Part shown: piece after piece, positions 5,814-7,991 of the stretch
Layout: each line of letters begins with the position of its first letter
Numbering within the stretch: position 1 is the stretch's first letter
From: REEB95 sp035632055
Lineage (GTDB): Bacteria > Pseudomonadota > Alphaproteobacteria > ATCC43930 > CGMCC-115725
Direction of reading: 5' to 3'
Assembly: GCA_035632055.1 (NCBI GenBank)
Contig: DASQHO010000036.1
Coordinates: forward strand, 1-7,991
Length of the DNA: 7,991 nucleotides
Translations under genes and position numbers: made by a program
The notes under the pieces: generated by a model
The model's database searches: none
Told to the model about the DNA's origin: nothing
Seen by the model: only the letters and a program-made list of their open reading frames with translations

Positions 5814-6035
5814 TCAGTGAACGCTGAGCGGTTCCATGTCGTTCCGAAGAACCGCGACCTGGGCCGCTGCTAGCGTCTCCAGGACCGCGAGCTGTGTGCC
5901 GTTCGCGGCGTGGACCGCTATTGCGGGCTGCCCGTCAATCAGGACGCGCCGGATGTAAGCGAAATCCTTCACGCCCCAGTACGCGAATTCATTCACCGAG
6001 CAGTTTTTGAGTCGCACGACGTCCTGGTCATTCAC
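5814..6035 (-). CDS. DUF1150-like small protein
   Basis: The 73-residue product starts at GTG 6035, preceded by AAAAGGGAGGG with the GGGAGG core about 6 bases away, and ends at TGA (5814-5816). The segment AYIRRVLIDGQPAIAVHAANGTQLAV and the terminal LRNDMEPLSVH match my memory of DUF1150 proteins, which typically contain 'AIHAADGTPLAV' and end in 'NDLEPVSVH'. DUF1150 members are short alphaproteobacterial proteins of unknown function, often encoded next to small heat-shock protein genes. No Hsp20 gene is visible here. The frame continues upstream to an ATG at 6080, but that extension (VASCACRPIKREGAV) translates the ribosome binding site, so I reject it. Downstream, its stop faces the stop of the 105-residue gene at 17 bases. 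Confidence 0.7.
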   Translation of the reverse strand: MNDQDVVRLKNCSVNEFAYWGVKDFAYIRRVLIDGQPAIAVHAANGTQLAVLETLAAAQVAVLRNDMEPLSVH

Positions 6036-6108
6036 GGCACCCTCCCTTTTGATGGGTCGGCACGCGCAGCTAGCGACCACTGATGTGGGCGAACCCGATC
6101 ATCGTCGC

Positions 6109-6124
6109 GACAGCGTGACAGCGT
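6109..6124. repeat. Tandem octamer GACAGCGT x2
   Basis: GACAGCGT occurs twice back to back (6109-6116 and 6117-6124), about 75 bases upstream of the DUF1150-like start. On the transcribed side it reads ACGCTGTC twice. Adjacent short repeats in a promoter region can be operator sites, but an 8-base tandem may also be chance or slippage. Confidence 0.3.
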
Positions 6125-6176
6125 TCTGCCGCGCCGGCGAAGGACAAATCCATAAAAGCGGTGATCAGGCTGTGAA

Positions 6177-6239
6177 AATTTGCCCGCAATATGGCAGGCG
6201 TAAGACGGAACCGTGTTCTCGCCTTATGCGGGCCAAATT
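6177..6239 (-). terminator. Long imperfect hairpin downstream of nrdJ
   Basis: On the plus strand AATTTGCCCGCA (6177-6188) pairs with TGCGGGCCAAATT (6227-6239) with one bulged base. Inside, AGGCG pairs with CGCCT, and AAGACG pairs imperfectly with CGTGTT around GAAC, so the whole 63 bases can fold into one long stem. On the minus strand, downstream of nrdJ, the structure ends in GGGCAAATTTTC, with a short thymine run overlapping the stem foot. This suits a transcription terminator for nrdJ, about 90 bases after its stop. A mobile palindromic element or a structured RNA upstream of the DUF1150-like gene is an alternative. Confidence 0.4.
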
Positions 6240-6260
6240 CCGTTCACGAACGTGCTTTAA

Positions 6261-6317
6261 TTCGTCTCCGACGTCGCACAGTTCGGGCCGGGGGAGTGGC
6301 AGACAAGAGTGCCACTA
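6261..6317 (+). pseudogene. Decayed copy of the 3' end of the 105-residue hypothetical gene
   Basis: Bases 6261-6305 match 5737-5781, the end of the intact gene, at 38 of 45 positions by my hand alignment, starting with 19 identical bases. Translated in the same frame, the copy reads FVSDVAQFGPGEWQTRVPL against FVSDVALFEPVEWETRLAL, with 13 of 19 residues identical. A TAA (6258-6260) lies directly before the match, and I can find no start or N-terminal half, so it cannot encode the protein. The stop codon of the original is also lost (CTACAG in place of TTGTAA). The copy ends 12 bases before the stop of nrdJ, on the opposite strand. Confidence 0.6.
6295..6316. other. Perfect 7-bp hairpin 12 bases after the nrdJ stop
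   Basis: AGTGGCA (6295-6301) and TGCCACT (6310-6316) form a perfect stem with an 8-base loop. On the nrdJ strand it is the first structure after the stop codon. No thymine run follows it (CCCCCGGCC follows), so it is more likely a 3'-end stabilising stem than a terminator. It overlaps the end of the decayed gene copy. Confidence 0.35.
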
Positions 6318-6328
6318 CAGGTAACACC

Positions 6329-7990
6329 TCACCCGCACTTCGAGTAATCGCAGCTCGTGCACTGGTCGCAATTCTCGATGCGGATGAGCGCCGCCTGGCC
6401 GCATTTCGGGCACTGGCGCAATCCCGCCGCCTGCCCCGGCAAATTCACCACCTGGCGCTGGGCCTCGACCGCCGCGGGCGCCGGCTTTTGCTGGATGAAT
6501 CCGATCTCGATCATGTGCTGCTCGATCACGTTGCCGAGCGCCGCGAGGATCGACGGCACATAGTGCCCCTCCATCCAGGCGCCGCCGCGCGGATCGAACA
6601 CCGCCTTCAATTCCTCGACCACGAACGACACGTCGCCGCCGCGGCGGAACACCGCGCTGATCATGCGCGTCAGCGCCACGGTCCAGGCGTAATGCTCCAT
6701 GTTCTTCGAATTGACGAAGATCTCGAACGGCCTGAGGCGCCCGTCCTGCACGATGTCGTTGATGGTGACGTAGAGCGCGTGCTCGGAAAGCGGCCACGCC
6801 ACCTTATAGGTGTGACCCGGCAACGCCTCGGGCCGCGATAGCGGCTGCGTCATATAGACGATGCCGCCCGCCTCATAGACGTCGGCCGGCCGCGCCTGCG
6901 GCGCCGGCAGTGGCAGCTCGGCCTGCCGTTGCGGCCTGGCCTCCGGCTTCACTTCGAGCACCGCGCCCGTCACTTCGTTCGGCCGATAGGTGGTGCAGCC
7001 CTTGCAGCCGAGCTCGTAGGCCTGGAGATAGACGTCCTTGAACTGCTCGAACGGGAAATCCGCCGGCACGTTGATCGTCTTCGAGATCGAGCTGTCGACG
7101 TATTTCTGCACCGCCGCCTGCATCACCACGTGATCGGCCGGCGCCAGCGCCTGCGCATCGACGAAATAATCCGGCAGCGGCGCGCTGTCGCCCTTGAGCC
7201 GGCGGAACAGGCGATAGGCGTGGTCCGAAACCTCTTCCTCGCGCCGCGAACCGTCGGGCATGAGCACGTTGCGCGTGTACTTGAAGCTGAACACCGGCTC
7301 GAGGCCGGACGAGACATTATCGGCGAAGATCGAGATCGTGCCGGTGGGCGCGACCGAGGTGAGGAGCGCGTTGCGGATGCCGTTGGCGGCAATCGCCGCG
7401 CGCACCTCGGCGTCGAGGCCCTTGATGTTCTCGCCGGCGAGATACTTTTCCTTGTCGAACAGCGGAAAGGCGCCTTTCTCGCGCGCCAGTTCGGCTGAGG
7501 CGAGATAGGCCGCACGCTCGATCGCCCGCATCCACGCCTCGGTCGTCGCCACCGCCTTGGCCGAGCCATAGCGCAGGCCGCACAGGATCAGCGCGTCGGC
7601 AAGGCCGGTGACGCCGAGGCCGATGCGTCGCTTGGCGCGCGCCTCATGCGTCTGCGCGTCGAGCGGAAAACGCGACACGTCGACGACATTGTCCATCATC
7701 CGCACGGCGAGCGGCACCAGCCGGTTGAGTTCGTCGAGATCGAGCCGCGCGCTCTCCGTGAAAGGTTCCTTCACCAGCGCCGCGAGATTGATCGAGCCCA
7801 ACAGGCACGCGCCATACGGCGGCAGCGGCTGCTCGCCGCACGGGTTCGTGGCGCTGATCGTCTCGGCGTAATAGAGGTTGTTGAGCCGGTTGATGCGGTC
7901 GATGAAGATCACGCCCGGCTCGGCATAGGCATAGGTCGCGCGCATGATCTTGTCCCACAGGTCGCGCGCCTGCATCGTCTTGAAATGCGT
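6329..7990 (-). CDS. nrdJ: Adenosylcobalamin-dependent (class II) ribonucleotide reductase, C-terminal part (partial)
   Basis: The frame is open to the right edge and stops at TGA (6329-6331), giving the last 553 residues. Full-length relatives in this group have about 1,200, so over half lies outside the window. NPCGEQPLPPYGAC (codons near 7846-7805) carries the active-site Asn, thiyl-radical Cys (7838-7840) and Glu, plus one of the two redox cysteines (7805-7807). Their spacing equals N320/C322/E324/C333 of Thermotoga NrdJ. Further family blocks are SVAPTGTISI and GCKGCTTYRPNEVTGAVL. A Pro/Ala/Gln-rich linker follows, then a C-terminal domain ending in a six-cysteine tail (CPKC, CDQC, TSCDYSKC) that probably binds metal or passes electrons to the active site. 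The enzyme makes deoxyribonucleotides in the cytoplasm, using vitamin B12 and needing no oxygen. The promoter and any cobalamin riboswitch would lie outside the window. No damage to the frame is visible. Confidence 0.96.
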   Translation of the reverse strand, partial: THFKTMQARDLWDKIMRATYAYAEPGVIFIDRINRLNNLYYAETISATNPCGEQPLPPYGACLLGSINLAALVKEPFTESARLDLDELNRLVPLAVRMMDNVVDVSRFPLDAQTHEARAKRRIGLGVTGLADALILCGLRYGSAKAVATTEAWMRAIERAAYLASAELAREKGAFPLFDKEKYLAGENIKGLDAEVRAAIAANGIRNALLTSVAPTGTISIFADNVSSGLEPVFSFKYTRNVLMPDGSRREEEVSDHAYRLFRRLKGDSAPLPDYFVDAQALAPADHVVMQAAVQKYVDSSISKTINVPADFPFEQFKDVYLQAYELGCKGCTTYRPNEVTGAVLEVKPEARPQRQAELPLPAPQARPADVYEAGGIVYMTQPLSRPEALPGHTYKVAWPLSEHALYVTINDIVQDGRLRPFEIFVNSKNMEHYAWTVALTRMISAVFRRGGDVSFVVEELKAVFDPRGGAWMEGHYVPSILAALGNVIEQHMIEIGFIQQKPAPAAVEAQRQVVNLPGQAAGLRQCPKCGQAALIRIENCDQCTSCDYSKCG

Positions 7991-7991
7991 G

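Noticed and set aside
5808..5823. CGTTC/GAACG hairpin between the convergent stops at 5796 and 5814
   Set aside because: Only five base pairs, overlapping the DUF1150-like coding end and without a thymine run; too weak to call a terminator.
6007..6324. 105-codon plus-strand ORF in the nrdJ/DUF1150 intergenic region
   Set aside because: No ribosome binding site or family match; it is antisense to the DUF1150-like start and reads the decayed copy out of frame.
6081..6328. Possible tRNA or riboswitch suggested by the folded sequence
   Set aside because: No cloverleaf with T-loop GTTCRA and CCA-proximal stem could be drawn, and there is no cobalamin-riboswitch B12 box. A nrdJ riboswitch would in any case lie upstream, outside the window.
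6191..6841. 216-codon plus-strand ORF
   Set aside because: It is antisense to the conserved C-terminus of nrdJ. Its start lies in the long hairpin, and it reads the decayed copy in the wrong frame.
6929..7498. 189-codon plus-strand ORF
   Set aside because: It is antisense to the conserved nrdJ barrel, with a His/Arg-rich shadow composition.

Overview
The window looks like chromosomal DNA of a GC-rich alphaproteobacterium, most likely a Hyphomicrobiales member related to Bradyrhizobium or Xanthobacteraceae. The evidence is the gene content: a DUF2125 protein next to a prephenate dehydrogenase, a DUF1150-type small protein, a class II ribonucleotide reductase, and small alphaproteobacterial hypotheticals. 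The assignment rests on protein-family recognition from memory, not on a database search. There is no integrase, transposase, CRISPR array, phage gene, rRNA or tRNA. It reads as an ordinary chromosomal region with some informative details.

Layout from left to right. Positions 2-352 hold the 3' end of a prephenate/arogenate dehydrogenase (tyrosine biosynthesis), followed on the same strand by a 115-residue antibiotic-biosynthesis-monooxygenase (ABM) domain protein (388-735). A G/C-rich hairpin repeat (757-801) separates this pair from a convergent DUF2125 membrane-anchored protein (817-1824, minus). About 600 bases without a convincing gene follow (1825-2427). They contain a possible leaderless promoter for the DUF2125 gene, a helically phased direct repeat, a run of hairpins, and an FNR/FixK-like box. 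The largest complete gene (2428-5103, plus) encodes an 891-residue PAS-GAF-PAS-GGDEF-EAL cyclic-di-GMP protein. Its GGDEF half has lost its signature residues, while its EAL half keeps all the usual catalytic residues.

The right part holds three short genes: a CxxC/CxxC zinc-ribbon-like protein (minus, ending at 5173), a 105-residue hypothetical (5479-5796, plus) and a DUF1150-like protein (5814-6035, minus). An intergenic stretch of about 290 bases follows, with a long imperfect hairpin and a decayed second copy of the 3' end of the 105-residue gene. The window ends inside nrdJ (minus), the adenosylcobalamin-dependent ribonucleotide reductase, whose C-terminal 553 residues are present.

The genes do not form one pathway. 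The clearest functional inference is that the large signalling protein is a sensory c-di-GMP phosphodiesterase, possibly under oxygen-responsive control. The most unusual structural observation is the degenerate duplicate of the 105-residue gene on the far side of the DUF1150 gene. I did not find a convincing previously undescribed multi-gene system.
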